Shown here piece by piece: positions 27,471 through 36,786 of a stretch of DNA of 64,000 nucleotides. Source of the DNA: Flavobacterium sp. AED (GTDB lineage: Bacteria > Bacteroidota > Bacteroidia > Flavobacteriales > Flavobacteriaceae); NCBI RefSeq assembly GCF_000812945.1, contig NZ_JSYM01000003.1:372001-436000 (forward strand), read 5' to 3'. The position numbers were made by a program, and so were the translations under genes. The first letter of the stretch is position 1; every line of letters begins with the position of its first letter. Below the pieces are notes generated by a model that searched no databases, was not told the DNA's origin, and saw only the letters and a program-made list of their open reading frames with translations.

Positions 27471-27995
27471 ATGTACGAAAAAACGTTTCCCAATAAAAGA
27501 TTCAAACACACTTTAGAATTTCTAAAAAAACACATCTCAACGGATGAAACCATATTAGATTTAGGTGTAGAAAACCCTTTTTCTAAAATCATGAAATCGG
27601 AAGGATTTACTGTTAAAAACACAACAGGAGAAGACTTAGATACCGACCAAACTGTACTTTCAAATGAAAAAAAGGATGTGGTAACAGCTTTTGAAATCTT
27701 TGAACATTTGCTAAATCCTTACACGATTTTAAGCGAAATAAAATCCGATAAGCTTTTTATATCGATCCCAATGCGTTTGTGGTTTTCACCAGCATATAGA
27801 AGTAAAACTGATATGTGGGATAGACATTACCATGAATTTGAAGATTGGCAATTAGACTGGCTATTGGAAAAAACAGGTTGGAAAATAATCGACAGAGAAA
27901 AATGGACCAATCCAGTAAAAAAATTTGGTCTTCGTCCCTTATTGAGAAAATTCACCAACAGGTATTATATTGTTTACGCTGAAAAAATAAAATAA
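27471..27995 (+). CDS. class I SAM-dependent methyltransferase-like protein
   Basis: The protein has about 174 residues from the ATG at 27471. The open frame extends upstream to 27342, but that part overlaps the dispersed repeat and a -7 box, so I excluded it. The region DETILDLGVENPFSKIM resembles motif I of class I methyltransferases, followed by VVTAFEIFEHLLNPYTIL, as in Methyltransf_11/23 types. Substrate unknown. Its stop codon overlaps the start of the GT2 gene by one base (TAATG), so translation is coupled. Confidence 0.78.
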   Translation: MYEKTFPNKRFKHTLEFLKKHISTDETILDLGVENPFSKIMKSEGFTVKNTTGEDLDTDQTVLSNEKKDVVTAFEIFEHLLNPYTILSEIKSDKLFISIPMRLWFSPAYRSKTDMWDRHYHEFEDWQLDWLLEKTGWKIIDREKWTNPVKKFGLRPLLRKFTNRYYIVYAEKIK

Positions 27996-28843
27996 TGAAT
28001 TATTACATTGTTATTCCGGCTCATAACGAAGAAGCATTTATTGCTTTAACATTGGAATCTTTGATTTCTCAAACCGTTTTACCAAAAAAAGTAGTCGTAG
28101 TCAATGACAATTCCACTGATAAAACTGCCGAAATTGTAACAGCTTTCGCTAAAGAAAATCCGTTTATCACTTTGGTAAACAAAACTTCAAGTGCCATACA
28201 TCTCCCGGGAAGTAAAGTCATTCAGGCTTTTCACAAAGGTTTCGAAACATTGGACGAAGCGTATGACGTTATCGTAAAACTGGATGCAGATTTAATTTTA
28301 CCTAACAACTATTTTGAAACTGTTTTAAATATTTTCGAAAAAGATGCAACAATAGGAATGGCAGGTGGATTTGCCTACATTGAAAAAAATGGCGAATGGA
28401 TTCTGGAAAACCTAACCGATAAAGACCATATTCGTGGTGCCTTTAAAGCCTACAGAAAAGCATGTTTTGAACAAATAGGGAATTTAAAACCAGCTATGGG
28501 TTGGGATACCGTTGATGAATTATTATCTAAATTTCACGGATGGAAAGTAGTTACTGATGCTTCCTTAATCGTAAAACATTTGAAACCAACAGGTGCTAAT
28601 TATAACAAAACAGCCCGATACAAACAAGGCGAAGCATTTTACACTTTAGGTTACGGATTTTTAATCACTTCGATTGCTTCAGCAAAACTGGCAATGATGA
28701 AGAAAAAGCCTTTCCTTTTTTTAGATTACATCAAAGGTTTTTGGAAAGCCAAAGCGGCTAAAACTCCTTTATTAGTAACAGCAGAACAAGCAAAATTTAT
28801 TCGAAAGTATCGTTTAAAGAAAATGAAAGAAAAGCTTTTTTAG
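27995..28843 (+). CDS. glycosyltransferase family 2
   Basis: The 282-residue GT-A enzyme has the N-terminal YIVIPAHNEEAFIALTLESL, then VVVNDNSTDKTAEI, and the metal-binding region in IVKLDADLILP (about 88-98). A later MGWDTVDELL segment fits the acceptor site. There is no strong membrane span apart from a weakly hydrophobic patch near residue 220. It starts on the last base of the methyltransferase gene. The sugar and acceptor are unknown; an envelope glycolipid is plausible from the neighbours. Confidence 0.86.
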   Translation: MNYYIVIPAHNEEAFIALTLESLISQTVLPKKVVVVNDNSTDKTAEIVTAFAKENPFITLVNKTSSAIHLPGSKVIQAFHKGFETLDEAYDVIVKLDADLILPNNYFETVLNIFEKDATIGMAGGFAYIEKNGEWILENLTDKDHIRGAFKAYRKACFEQIGNLKPAMGWDTVDELLSKFHGWKVVTDASLIVKHLKPTGANYNKTARYKQGEAFYTLGYGFLITSIASAKLAMMKKKPFLFLDYIKGFWKAKAAKTPLLVTAEQAKFIRKYRLKKMKEKLF

Positions 28844-28921
28844 CTTCATTAATCAAAAAATTGCAAACTGAAAAGTATAAACTGCTAACTAATCCTTAAT
28901 TTAGCCTATAATCGTAAAACT

Positions 28922-29668
28922 ATGATGCTCATTCGTTATATATCTCAAATAGGAAGATACTTCCTAATGCTGAAAGAAATTTTCAATAAACAGACGAAAT
29001 GGTCTGTGATGAAAAATTTAATTTTCAAAGAAATTGATGATTTAATTATTGGCTCTCTTGGAATTGTAGCTTTCATTTCTTTCTTCGTAGGAGGTGTTGT
29101 TGCTATACAGACTGCATTAAATTTGACAAACCCTTTGATTCCTAAATATCTTATAGGTTTTGCGACTCGACAATCTATTATTTTAGAGTTTGCACCTACT
29201 TTTATTTCCGTGGTTATGGCAGGAAAAATGGGTTCGTTTATTACCTCAAGTATTGGTACCATGAGAGTAACGGAACAAATCGATGCCCTTGAAGTTATGG
29301 GAGTAAATTCATTAAATTATTTAGTTTTTCCTAAACTAATGGCATTATTATTATATCCGTTTCTTATTGGGATTGCTATGTTTCTTGGTATTCTAGGTGG
29401 TTATATAGCTAGTGTATATGGCGGTTTTGGAAGCAGCGTTGATTTTGTTGATGGAATTCAAAGAGAATTTATTCCTTTTCATATTGCCTATGCTTTTATA
29501 AAGACTTTCATATTTGCTTTACTTTTAGCAACAATCCCATCCTTTCACGGATACTATATGAAAGGTGGAGCACTAGAGGTAGGAAAAGCCAGTACAGTAT
29601 CCTTTGTATGGACATCAGTGACCATTATTTTGATGAATTATATTTTAACACAATTACTCTTAACGTAA
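28922..29668 (+). CDS. MlaE-family ABC transporter permease
   Basis: The 248-residue protein has about five to six membrane segments and the MlaE/YrbE hallmarks: IVAFISFFVGGVVAIQTA, the ...EFAPTFISVVMAGKMGSFITSSIGTMRVTEQIDALEVMG... stretch (about residues 89-128) and a C-terminal TSVTIILMNYILTQ. It is the inner-membrane part of a phospholipid transport ABC system. The ATPase gene follows with a one-base TAATG overlap. The usual MCE-domain partner (MlaD) does not follow. Confidence 0.92.
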   Translation: MMLIRYISQIGRYFLMLKEIFNKQTKWSVMKNLIFKEIDDLIIGSLGIVAFISFFVGGVVAIQTALNLTNPLIPKYLIGFATRQSIILEFAPTFISVVMAGKMGSFITSSIGTMRVTEQIDALEVMGVNSLNYLVFPKLMALLLYPFLIGIAMFLGILGGYIASVYGGFGSSVDFVDGIQREFIPFHIAYAFIKTFIFALLLATIPSFHGYYMKGGALEVGKASTVSFVWTSVTIILMNYILTQLLLT

Positions 29669-30429
29669 TGATAGAAGTAAAAAACGTAGAAAAATCATTT
29701 GGCGATATTAAAATTCTTAAAGGCGTATCGACTGTTTTTGAAACTGGTAAAACAAATCTAATTATAGGACAAAGTGGATCAGGTAAAACCGTTTTGCTAA
29801 AAAGTCTTTTAGGAATTCATCAACCAGAATCTGGAACAATATCATTTGACGGAAGAGTATATTGTGATTTTAATGCTGATGAAAAACGGGAACTACGAAC
29901 TGAAATAGGAATGGTTTTTCAAGGTAGTGCCTTATTTGATTCTATGACTGTCGCTGAAAATGTGGGCTTCCCATTGAAAATGTTCACCAAAGATAATAGA
30001 GCAAAAATTCAACAACGTGTAGATTTTGTATTAAAAAGAGTCAATCTTACTGACGCCCATAAAAAATTACCATCTGAAATTTCAGGAGGGATGCAAAAAC
30101 GTGTCGCTATTGCCCGCGCTATTGTAAACAATCCAAAATACCTTTTCTGTGATGAACCAAACTCTGGATTAGACCCAAATACAGCTATATTAATAGATAA
30201 TCTTATTAAAGAAATCACGGAAGAATACAATATCACTACTGTTATAAACACTCATGATATGAACTCAGTGATGGAAATTGGGGAGAAAATTTTATTCCTA
30301 AAAGATGGTGTAAAAGCTTGGGAAGGAACTAAAGAAGAAATTTTCAGGACTGATAATCAAGCTGTAGTTGACTTTGTTTATTCTTCGAATTTATTCAAAA
30401 AAGTAAGAGAGGCTTATTTGAAAGAGTAA
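29668..30429 (+). CDS. MlaF-type ABC transporter ATP-binding protein
   Basis: The protein has about 253 residues from the ATG at 29668, which overlaps the permease stop; an open frame back to 29608 is ignored. It has Walker A GQSGSGKT (34-41), Q-loop MVFQGSALFDSMTV, signature ISGGMQKR and Walker B YLFCDEPNSGLD, followed by an H-loop NTHDM. The order and the ISGGMQKR form fit MlaF, which powers retrograde or anterograde phospholipid movement between membranes. Confidence 0.92.
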   Translation: MIEVKNVEKSFGDIKILKGVSTVFETGKTNLIIGQSGSGKTVLLKSLLGIHQPESGTISFDGRVYCDFNADEKRELRTEIGMVFQGSALFDSMTVAENVGFPLKMFTKDNRAKIQQRVDFVLKRVNLTDAHKKLPSEISGGMQKRVAIARAIVNNPKYLFCDEPNSGLDPNTAILIDNLIKEITEEYNITTVINTHDMNSVMEIGEKILFLKDGVKAWEGTKEEIFRTDNQAVVDFVYSSNLFKKVREAYLKE

Positions 30430-30444
30430 TTTTTTTAAAAAAAA

Positions 30445-31047
30445 TTAACTGGTTTTCAATAACTCTACTTCTGCATTAGGATTGAATAAATACGTTTTAC
30501 CAGAACTTATCTCTAAGCATTCAAAACGTTTGGTTCTAATGGCTATTTTTTTAAAAATCTTTCCGTTTTGGATTCTGAAAACGCTGCCATAAGGAATTTC
30601 GAAAACATAATTTTTATCATTTTGCTGATCAAATTGTTTTAATGCCAATGCCAAAGTAGCATCGGTATCACTGCTGGCTGTTGGATTTTTGAAATGTCTC
30701 GCCAACAACGGCAACAAGTGATTTGGAAAAATCTCCGGGCGAATGTATGGAATCATTAATCGTTGAAAGGAATACTTCCACTCGTTTCCATGAGGCTTAA
30801 TATGTCTCCCAAATTTCTCAAACGCAACCAAATGAGAAATTTCATGAATCAACGTAATCAAAAACTTGTATTTATTCAAGTTTGAATTTACCGTGATTTC
30901 ATGCTTACCATTCAAGCCTTTTCGATAATCACCATGACGCGTTTGACGCTCGTTAACAATCTTAAGGTGAACCTGATTTTCCACAATGAGTTCAAAGACT
31001 GGCTTTACGGCATGTTCCGGTATGTAACGCGCTAATGTCTCACTCAT
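30445..31047 (-). CDS. SprT-like zinc metallopeptidase domain protein
   Basis: The 200-residue protein has the zinc motif HEISH at 68-72 and a third His near 86 (PHGNEW), the SprT/Spartan core. The C-terminal 90 residues form a basic, probably beta-rich region without the usual paired cysteines of a zinc ribbon. SprT-like proteins are mostly uncharacterised in bacteria, although the eukaryotic relative cuts DNA-protein crosslinks. It is convergent with the MlaF gene and follows the SDR gene on the minus strand after 35 bases. Confidence 0.85.
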   Translation of the reverse strand: MSETLARYIPEHAVKPVFELIVENQVHLKIVNERQTRHGDYRKGLNGKHEITVNSNLNKYKFLITLIHEISHLVAFEKFGRHIKPHGNEWKYSFQRLMIPYIRPEIFPNHLLPLLARHFKNPTASSDTDATLALALKQFDQQNDKNYVFEIPYGSVFRIQNGKIFKKIAIRTKRFECLEISSGKTYLFNPNAEVELLKTS

Positions 31048-31082
31048 AATTCACCACTTACTTAAATTTTTATAACTCTTTG

Positions 31083-31760
31083 TTACGGATTTGTAGAAGA
31101 CACTTGCAACACTTTTCCGTTGAAATATTTATTTCCGGTCAGTGTAAAATTAAAAATATAATCTGCCATTTCACTTGCCGTAATTGGAGCTTGATAACCA
31201 GGAAAAGCTTCCGCCAACATTTCTGTTTGAACGGAACCTAATGCCAAAACATTAAAAGCAATACCTCGCTCTTTATATTCCTCTGCTAATAACTCTGACA
31301 GTGTAATAACGGCACCTTTACTGGAACTATACGCTGCAAGTCCGGCAAACTTTAAACTTCCTTGAATTCCGCCCATAGAACTTATCGTTACAACGTGACT
31401 ACCTTTTTGTAAATAAGACAAGCAAATTCGGGTCAAATTAGCAACACCAAAAACATTGACTTTATAGATATTTTCAAAATCTTCCTGAGACGTTTCTGAA
31501 AAGGGTTTCAACAATAAACTTCCTGCATTATGAACGACAGCATCAATTTGTTTCCAAGACTTAGAAAGAAAATCTTGCACTTTTTCCAATTCAGACTCAT
31601 TGGACAAATCAACCGAAAGACAAGTGATATTTTCATTCCCTAATAAAGCCTGAGGAATTTTTCTCGAAATAGCCAAAACTTGATGTCCAGCCTTGGCAAA
31701 TTGCAATGCCAACTCATATCCTATACCTCTGCTCGTTCCTGTAATAATAATATTTTTCAT
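31083..31760 (-). CDS. short-chain dehydrogenase/reductase
   Basis: The 225-residue Rossmann protein has the cofactor motif TGTSRGIG (7-14), NAG (78-80), the catalytic Ser at about 127 in ISSMGG, and Tyr144/Lys148 in YSSSKG. There is no signal peptide. Substrate unknown; the short length is typical of classical SDRs. Confidence 0.92.
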   Translation of the reverse strand: MKNIIITGTSRGIGYELALQFAKAGHQVLAISRKIPQALLGNENITCLSVDLSNESELEKVQDFLSKSWKQIDAVVHNAGSLLLKPFSETSQEDFENIYKVNVFGVANLTRICLSYLQKGSHVVTISSMGGIQGSLKFAGLAAYSSSKGAVITLSELLAEEYKERGIAFNVLALGSVQTEMLAEAFPGYQAPITASEMADYIFNFTLTGNKYFNGKVLQVSSTNP

Positions 31761-31891
31761 GTAGCAAAAATAAACAAAAACACTAAAAAAACATCATTTT
31801 GACGGTAGGTATTCTTTCGAAGATAAAAATAAGGTTTTCTATAATTTTGCTTAATTTTGCCGAAACAAAATAAGATTTGAATTCGCATAAG

Positions 31892-32461
31892 ATGATAGCA
31901 AACATACAATTTGAAGTAGCAAAACTGAGTGACATTGATGGAGTATTAGCATTACAGGAATTATATCTTGTGTCTAATTTATCTGAAGAAGAAAAAGAAT
32001 TTGGTTTTGTTACCACACCGTTTACAATTCCCCAATTAACCGAAGTCATAGAGCAACAAGGCTTATTTCTTGCTAAAGACAATAGTAAAACCATTGCTTA
32101 CATATTTTCTGGAAGCTGGGATTTTTTCAACCAATGGCCCATATTCAATTACATGATTACGCTATTACCTGATCTTAAATTTTTAGATTTCGATGTTACT
32201 ACAACCAACAGTTTTCAATATGGACCTATTTGTATCGATAAAAAATACAGAGGAAAAGGATTGATAACTCCCCTTTTTGAATTCATGAGAAAACACATTG
32301 TCAAAAGGTATCCATTAGCATTGACCTTTATCAATAAAACTAATATTCCATCGACAAAAGCGCATACCGAAAAACTAAAATGGACGATTATTGGTGATTT
32401 TCAATTCAACAATAACAACTATTTTATTTTGGCTTATAATATGAATCAGCCTGTCTCTTAA
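31892..32461 (+). CDS. GNAT-like N-acetyltransferase
   Basis: The protein has about 189 residues from the ATG at 31892; the frame is open back to a TTG at 31877 but the ATG is preferred. The N-terminus FEVAKLSDIDGVLALQELY is a GNAT opening. The CoA loop is around YRGKGLITPLFEFM (about 119-132), and the C-terminus has the FINKTNIPSTKAHTEKLKW segment. TAATTTTG sequences at 31842-31849 and 31852-31859 are candidate -7 boxes. Acceptor unknown. Confidence 0.82.
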   Translation: MIANIQFEVAKLSDIDGVLALQELYLVSNLSEEEKEFGFVTTPFTIPQLTEVIEQQGLFLAKDNSKTIAYIFSGSWDFFNQWPIFNYMITLLPDLKFLDFDVTTTNSFQYGPICIDKKYRGKGLITPLFEFMRKHIVKRYPLALTFINKTNIPSTKAHTEKLKWTIIGDFQFNNNNYFILAYNMNQPVS

Positions 32462-32467
32462 TATTCA

Positions 32468-33445
32468 CTAATTCATATGAATTTCATGTGTTGCCGTATT
32501 GGCCATTTGTGTTACGGCAGGTAATAATTCCTGAATAAATGAAGTCATGTGAGGTAAATCCATAACTTTAAATTCATCCGAAACATGATGGTAGAATTCG
32601 AAATTTTCAAAATCGAAAGTACTAACAGACTGGCAAGGGACCTTGAAAACATTGTAAAAAGAATAATTATCTGACCTGTAAAACAATTGATATTCGGCTT
32701 CTTTTGGTAGAAAACCAATCGTGTTTTTTCCTGTATATTCATTGATTTTACCTGCCATATTCGATTTGTCAAAACCGGTAATATACGCCAGATAATCTCT
32801 TTTCATTGGCACTCCTATCATCTCAATATTGAATTGTGCGTATAAATTAAAATTTTGAGCTTTTAGCTTTTTGGCTAAATGTTTAGAGCCTAACAATCCC
32901 TTTTCTTCACCAGCAAAGAACACAAAAAGAATACTCCTTTTATTGTTTTTAGCACTACTGAAATATTTTGCCATTTCAGCAACTGCTGTTGTTCCCGAAG
33001 CATCATCATTCGCACCATTATTTATAAAATCTCCATTTACCCCTTTTTTATCGATTCCTATATGATCATAATGTCCGCTAATAATAACGAATTCATTTTT
33101 TAGTACAGGATCGTTTCCTTCAACAAAACCGACGATATTAAAAGCAGGTTCTTTGAAATTTGATAACGTATCGCGATAACTGGAAAAATAAGGCTTAACA
33201 TTATTGTCTTTGAAAAACTGTTCCAAATAATCTGCGGCTTTCACCATTCCTTTTGTTCCGGTTTCTCTGCCTTCCAATTCATCCGAAGTCAAGTATTTCA
33301 ACGTTTCCGCAACATCACTTTCTTTGACTCTATATTCAGACAGCTCTAATTTTAATCGGGTATCGTTTGTAGCTTGAGCTGTGATAGGAGAATTTCGTAC
33401 GCATCCGAACAGAACTAACGGTAGCAGTAAAAATCTGTTTTTCAT
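32468..33445 (-). CDS. M28 family metallopeptidase, probable lipoprotein
   Basis: The protein has about 325 residues from the ATG at 33445. It starts MKNRFLLLPLVLFGCVRNS, a lipoprotein signal with the lipid Cys at 15. M28 zinc ligands are visible in order: SGHYDHIG, GANDDASG, FAGEEKGLLG and FNIEMIG. It is an exopeptidase anchored in the envelope, probably trimming peptides in the periplasm. A frame open to 33502 would add 19 residues that hide the lipobox, so I chose the shorter start. It is the last gene of a seven-gene minus-strand run. Confidence 0.9.
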   Translation of the reverse strand: MKNRFLLLPLVLFGCVRNSPITAQATNDTRLKLELSEYRVKESDVAETLKYLTSDELEGRETGTKGMVKAADYLEQFFKDNNVKPYFSSYRDTLSNFKEPAFNIVGFVEGNDPVLKNEFVIISGHYDHIGIDKKGVNGDFINNGANDDASGTTAVAEMAKYFSSAKNNKRSILFVFFAGEEKGLLGSKHLAKKLKAQNFNLYAQFNIEMIGVPMKRDYLAYITGFDKSNMAGKINEYTGKNTIGFLPKEAEYQLFYRSDNYSFYNVFKVPCQSVSTFDFENFEFYHHVSDEFKVMDLPHMTSFIQELLPAVTQMANTATHEIHMN

Positions 33446-33506
33446 AGTTAATAATTCTTTGGTTAAAAGAAGCAATATCCTTATTCTAATTAATAGGATC
33501 AAAATC

Positions 33507-34148
33507 TTATTTCTTATAATATTTTTTGTAGACAGTATACATTTGAATAAGAGCTAAAACTACAAAAAATAACGGAATAATTACGGGTACTATATATCTT
33601 GAAAAACTAGCCGTGTTTTGGGAAAACAAATTTAGAATAATTACTAAAGCCAGCATTCCAAAAAATGTCCCTACCAAAGTCCCAAAAACGTAATAATATT
33701 TAAGTCTTTTCTCGATAGCAATATAATTTCCATTAATCAAATAGAGATTCCATCCCGTCCAGAATGGCACTTGAAGAAAATTGATACCATTCAAAAACAC
33801 ACCGATAAGAAAAGGCGAATATTCTATAAACTTCTCTAAATCGTTATGATTTTCTACGGTTTGATTCGAATGAGCATAAAACGAATATCCCAGAAACAGC
33901 AAAAAGAAGACTGCAAAAAAATCGATAATTTTCATCAATTTTTTATTGTTTACCAATTGATTTGCAAAAATCAACGTGAAGTAAATTACAAAAACCTCAA
34001 CCGAAATAACGCCCAACAAATAAAAAATCAAACTATTAATTCCTAATTCAGAATAAATTTCGAATCCAATAATATTTAAATATCCCAGTGGAACTGAGCC
34101 AAGAAAACTCACCAAGAAACCAACGAGAATATTTTTTATAACTTTCAT
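33507..34148 (-). CDS. LysE-like integral membrane protein
   Basis: The 213-residue protein has about six hydrophobic segments. The N-terminus (LVGFLVSFLGSVPLGYLNIIGFEIY) resembles the LysE/RhtB first helix with its conserved small-residue and Pro motif. Members export amino acids or related small molecules, but the similarity I see is limited to the N-terminal motif and the topology. It lies 4 bases after the ATP-grasp gene in the same direction. Confidence 0.62.
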   Translation of the reverse strand: MKVIKNILVGFLVSFLGSVPLGYLNIIGFEIYSELGINSLIFYLLGVISVEVFVIYFTLIFANQLVNNKKLMKIIDFFAVFFLLFLGYSFYAHSNQTVENHNDLEKFIEYSPFLIGVFLNGINFLQVPFWTGWNLYLINGNYIAIEKRLKYYYVFGTLVGTFFGMLALVIILNLFSQNTASFSRYIVPVIIPLFFVVLALIQMYTVYKKYYKK

Positions 34149-34152
34149 TTTA

Positions 34153-35187
34153 TTAGAAATTTACTATTCTATTGCTTTGCTCTACATGCAAACGATATTC
34201 TTTCATCCCTTCCTTGTGGGACAAATACGGATTTCCGGCTTTATGATTTTCAACACTTATTTCATACATATACGTAATATGCCGAGCAAGTTCTTTCCAC
34301 GCAAATAGCAACGAATGTTTTGGATCATAAATATGCGTAGGTTCACTTGCAGCTCCATTCAACTCAACAATAGCACAATTTTTCCCTTCTTCTAAATCTT
34401 CGAAAGTAGTGTACATCACATCCAATCTTCCGAAATAGAAACCCGGAATTTGCAAACACATTTCATTGATGCTTTCATTTAATTTTGGGGTTATCCAATG
34501 GCTTCCATCAATAAATTTTGCGCCTCGTGCGTGATTTCCGTACGGAACCAAATTTAGTTTTTCTCCTTTTGGCAAAACCTCCAATAATTTCTTACCGTAT
34601 TCTTGTTGCAATACTTTAAGCTGTAATTCGTAACGCGGGTTTTTCTTGATTAACTGTTCAATAGTTGCAATTCCATCCCCGGTGATTATTAGAAATTCTT
34701 TGGAAACTATTCCTGTTATTTTACCCGTTTTCTCGTGTGGATAACGTACATAAAAAATGCCAACTTCATTTTCAAAAGGAATTAAATCTTGCACTACATA
34801 ATCAAAATTTGCCTTTTCAGCGTATATTTTTAAATCGGCAACAGTATTTATTTTCTTGACTCCAGAACCACGCAAACCAATATCAGGTTTTGCAATCAAT
34901 GGATATTTTATTCCAGAAAATTCGATTATTTTTAGAATTTCTTCCAGTGAAGTTCCTTCGATTATGAGTTCGGTTTTTGGATAATACCGCTGTGGGATTA
35001 AATCGTAGATGGCTTTTTTGGACTCCATCATAAATCCGCCATTTTTTATTGTTGGATTTGCCGCGTTAAAGAAAAAAATAGATTTTGCTTTAAGCGAATA
35101 AAATGCCCAAAGAAAATAAATTGGAATATAAACAATCTGAAATGGCCAATATTCCCAATGCGTAATCTTATGAAAAAGTAATTTCAA
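34153..35187 (-). CDS. ATP-grasp domain protein (D-Ala-D-Ala ligase-like)
   Basis: In the 344-residue protein, a hydrophobic segment near residues 12-32 (WPFQIVYIPIYFLWAFYSLK) suggests membrane association. It is followed by an ATP-grasp fold with KYPLIAKPDIGLRGSGVKKI (nucleotide loop), VVQDLIPFENEVGIFYVRYP, and FGRLDVMY...AIVELNGAASEPTHIYDP for metal binding. The family forms an acyl phosphate and ligates an amine or thiol; the substrate is not predictable. It lies 11 bases below the NRDE gene. Confidence 0.8.
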   Translation of the reverse strand: MKLLFHKITHWEYWPFQIVYIPIYFLWAFYSLKAKSIFFFNAANPTIKNGGFMMESKKAIYDLIPQRYYPKTELIIEGTSLEEILKIIEFSGIKYPLIAKPDIGLRGSGVKKINTVADLKIYAEKANFDYVVQDLIPFENEVGIFYVRYPHEKTGKITGIVSKEFLIITGDGIATIEQLIKKNPRYELQLKVLQQEYGKKLLEVLPKGEKLNLVPYGNHARGAKFIDGSHWITPKLNESINEMCLQIPGFYFGRLDVMYTTFEDLEEGKNCAIVELNGAASEPTHIYDPKHSLLFAWKELARHITYMYEISVENHKAGNPYLSHKEGMKEYRLHVEQSNRIVNF

Positions 35188-35198
35188 TTGAGAAAATT

Positions 35199-35909
35199 TT
35201 AAATAGTGATAAATGAGGTCTTATGCTCTTTTTGTGCAATCAAATCGCAATGCAATATAGCGACTTTATTTTTTTCGATTACAGATTGGGTAATACTTAA
35301 GGTTTTCATTTCGTCATTCCGATTGATAACCAATCCGTTTTCTTGATTTTCCTCTTCGGTATAGCGATGAAAATGAAGCATCTCTGTTTCAGATATTTCT
35401 GGATTTGCATCCAAAAAAGTATAAAACCAATTTGTACGTTTCTCCCGAATTGCCGCTGGATACAATGTTGACGAAGACCAAATATGATTTTTATGAATAT
35501 CTAAAGGAGTCGTTTCTTTTTGACTTCCATTCCATCGCAATTGAAACAGCTCCTTATTTTGAAATAAAACTAATGTAAAAGGTTCTATGTTTTCCAAATC
35601 AATTTCGTTCCAAAAATCCTTCGGCGATAAACTGCTAATAACATCTAGCACAATTAGACCACGACTTTTCCTGTAAGGAAGTACTACTTTGTGTTTTTCG
35701 TCAGCACCATTTAATAAAACTAAAACAGTTCCATTTGCATCGACAACAAACCAAGTTCCACCAGCTTTTGGGTCTTTTGGAAAAATGACATTCTTGCCTT
35801 TTAAGGTATAATCTCTGGGTGGTATTGCAGACGGTCTAATTACTTTTTCATCTCGATTTGAGGTAATGATTATCCTATCATGGACATGAACAAAACTTAC
35901 TGTGCACAT
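35199..35909 (-). CDS. NRDE (TANGO2-like) family protein
   Basis: The 236-residue protein starts MCTVSFVHVHDRIIITSNRDEKVIRP. Cys2 and the SNRDE motif (17-21) are the family hallmark, and KAGGTWFVVDANGTVLVLLN follows near 48-67. Cys2 as the first residue after Met suggests an N-terminal nucleophile fold. The function is unclear in bacteria; the animal relative TANGO2 is linked to heme or lipid handling. Its first 13 bases overlap the 3' end of the DinB gene. Confidence 0.9.
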   Translation of the reverse strand: MCTVSFVHVHDRIIITSNRDEKVIRPSAIPPRDYTLKGKNVIFPKDPKAGGTWFVVDANGTVLVLLNGADEKHKVVLPYRKSRGLIVLDVISSLSPKDFWNEIDLENIEPFTLVLFQNKELFQLRWNGSQKETTPLDIHKNHIWSSSTLYPAAIREKRTNWFYTFLDANPEISETEMLHFHRYTEEENQENGLVINRNDEMKTLSITQSVIEKNKVAILHCDLIAQKEHKTSFITI

Positions 35910-36385
35910 TGATTCCTGTATTCAATTGTAGAACGGGCAACTCCAAAATTCTCATCGACCGTAATATTTTCACATTTTAAAATAGCCACTTTTATCAGTG
36001 CCTGATGATGAATACAATGTTCTAAATTATAAAGCAATTCTCTATAATAATTACTTTGAATTCGGATTTCTTCACCGTCAATCACTTGTTGTAAATCGAT
36101 ATTTTTATTCTCTTTTTCAAGATTATTTTTAATTTCTAAAATATGATGAATCGCATAATTCATATCAGTTTGGATTAATACATTACGTTCTCTTTTATCG
36201 TAATTCACAATCCCTAAATCGTATTGATTCTCGAGGCATTGAAACATTTCGATAATATGCCTCGTGTGTTCACCTATACTGGCATTACTCAATTCAGCAC
36301 ATGGGTTTGAGTAATCCTTTTTCGATAATTGATTGAGTAAATCAATCAATTCGTTTAGACTATTAGTAATAGAAGGTATCAGCAT
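35897..36385 (-). CDS. DinB-like four-helix protein
   Basis: The 162-residue protein is mostly helical and fits the DinB/YfiT superfamily. Three candidate metal-binding histidines lie in IGEHTRHIIEMF (near residues 47-58) and in NLEHCIHHQALIKVA (near 120-134). Such proteins are metal-dependent hydrolases or thiol transferases. Here it overlaps the NRDE gene by 13 bases and starts one base after the DoxX gene, so the genes are surely co-transcribed. Confidence 0.82.
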   Translation of the reverse strand: MLIPSITNSLNELIDLLNQLSKKDYSNPCAELSNASIGEHTRHIIEMFQCLENQYDLGIVNYDKRERNVLIQTDMNYAIHHILEIKNNLEKENKNIDLQQVIDGEEIRIQSNYYRELLYNLEHCIHHQALIKVAILKCENITVDENFGVARSTIEYRNQCAQ

Positions 36386-36386
36386 A

Positions 36387-36776
36387 TTATCGTTTTAATT
36401 TTAACAAATTTGACAGTTTATCTCTATTTAAAAAGATCAAAGTAAGACAACTAAATAAGGTTATGTTAGCCAACGCAAATAGTGTTCCACCATCTCCCTC
36501 GACTTCAATTCCAAGAACAAACAGGTGCGAAAGAATAGCACCAACCATTATTCCGGAACCCAGTAATGCACCCTGCAATGTAGTTCTAGGCATTAAAATT
36601 AGAATTACAGTAATCAATTCTAAAATTCCAGTACCAATTCTTCCATAAGGTTCCACTCCCAAAGTACTAAAAATATAAATACTTTCTTCAGCTCCAGTAA
36701 ATTTAAAATATAACGTTTGTGATAAAATTACTGCAACTGCAATCCGTAAAATCCAAGATAAAATAGTTGTTTTCAT
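36387..36776 (-). CDS. DoxX family membrane protein
   Basis: The 129-residue protein has four hydrophobic helices (about 8-25, 45-62, 70-92, 97-115). The ILRIAVAVILSQTLYFKFTG opening and YGRIGTGILELITVILIL are typical of DoxX/DoxD-like proteins, small inner-membrane proteins linked to redox or quinone chemistry. It lies 10 bases after the YHS gene. Confidence 0.8.
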   Translation of the reverse strand: MKTTILSWILRIAVAVILSQTLYFKFTGAEESIYIFSTLGVEPYGRIGTGILELITVILILMPRTTLQGALLGSGIMVGAILSHLFVLGIEVEGDGGTLFALANITLFSCLTLIFLNRDKLSNLLKLKR

Positions 36777-36786
36777 GATTACTGTT

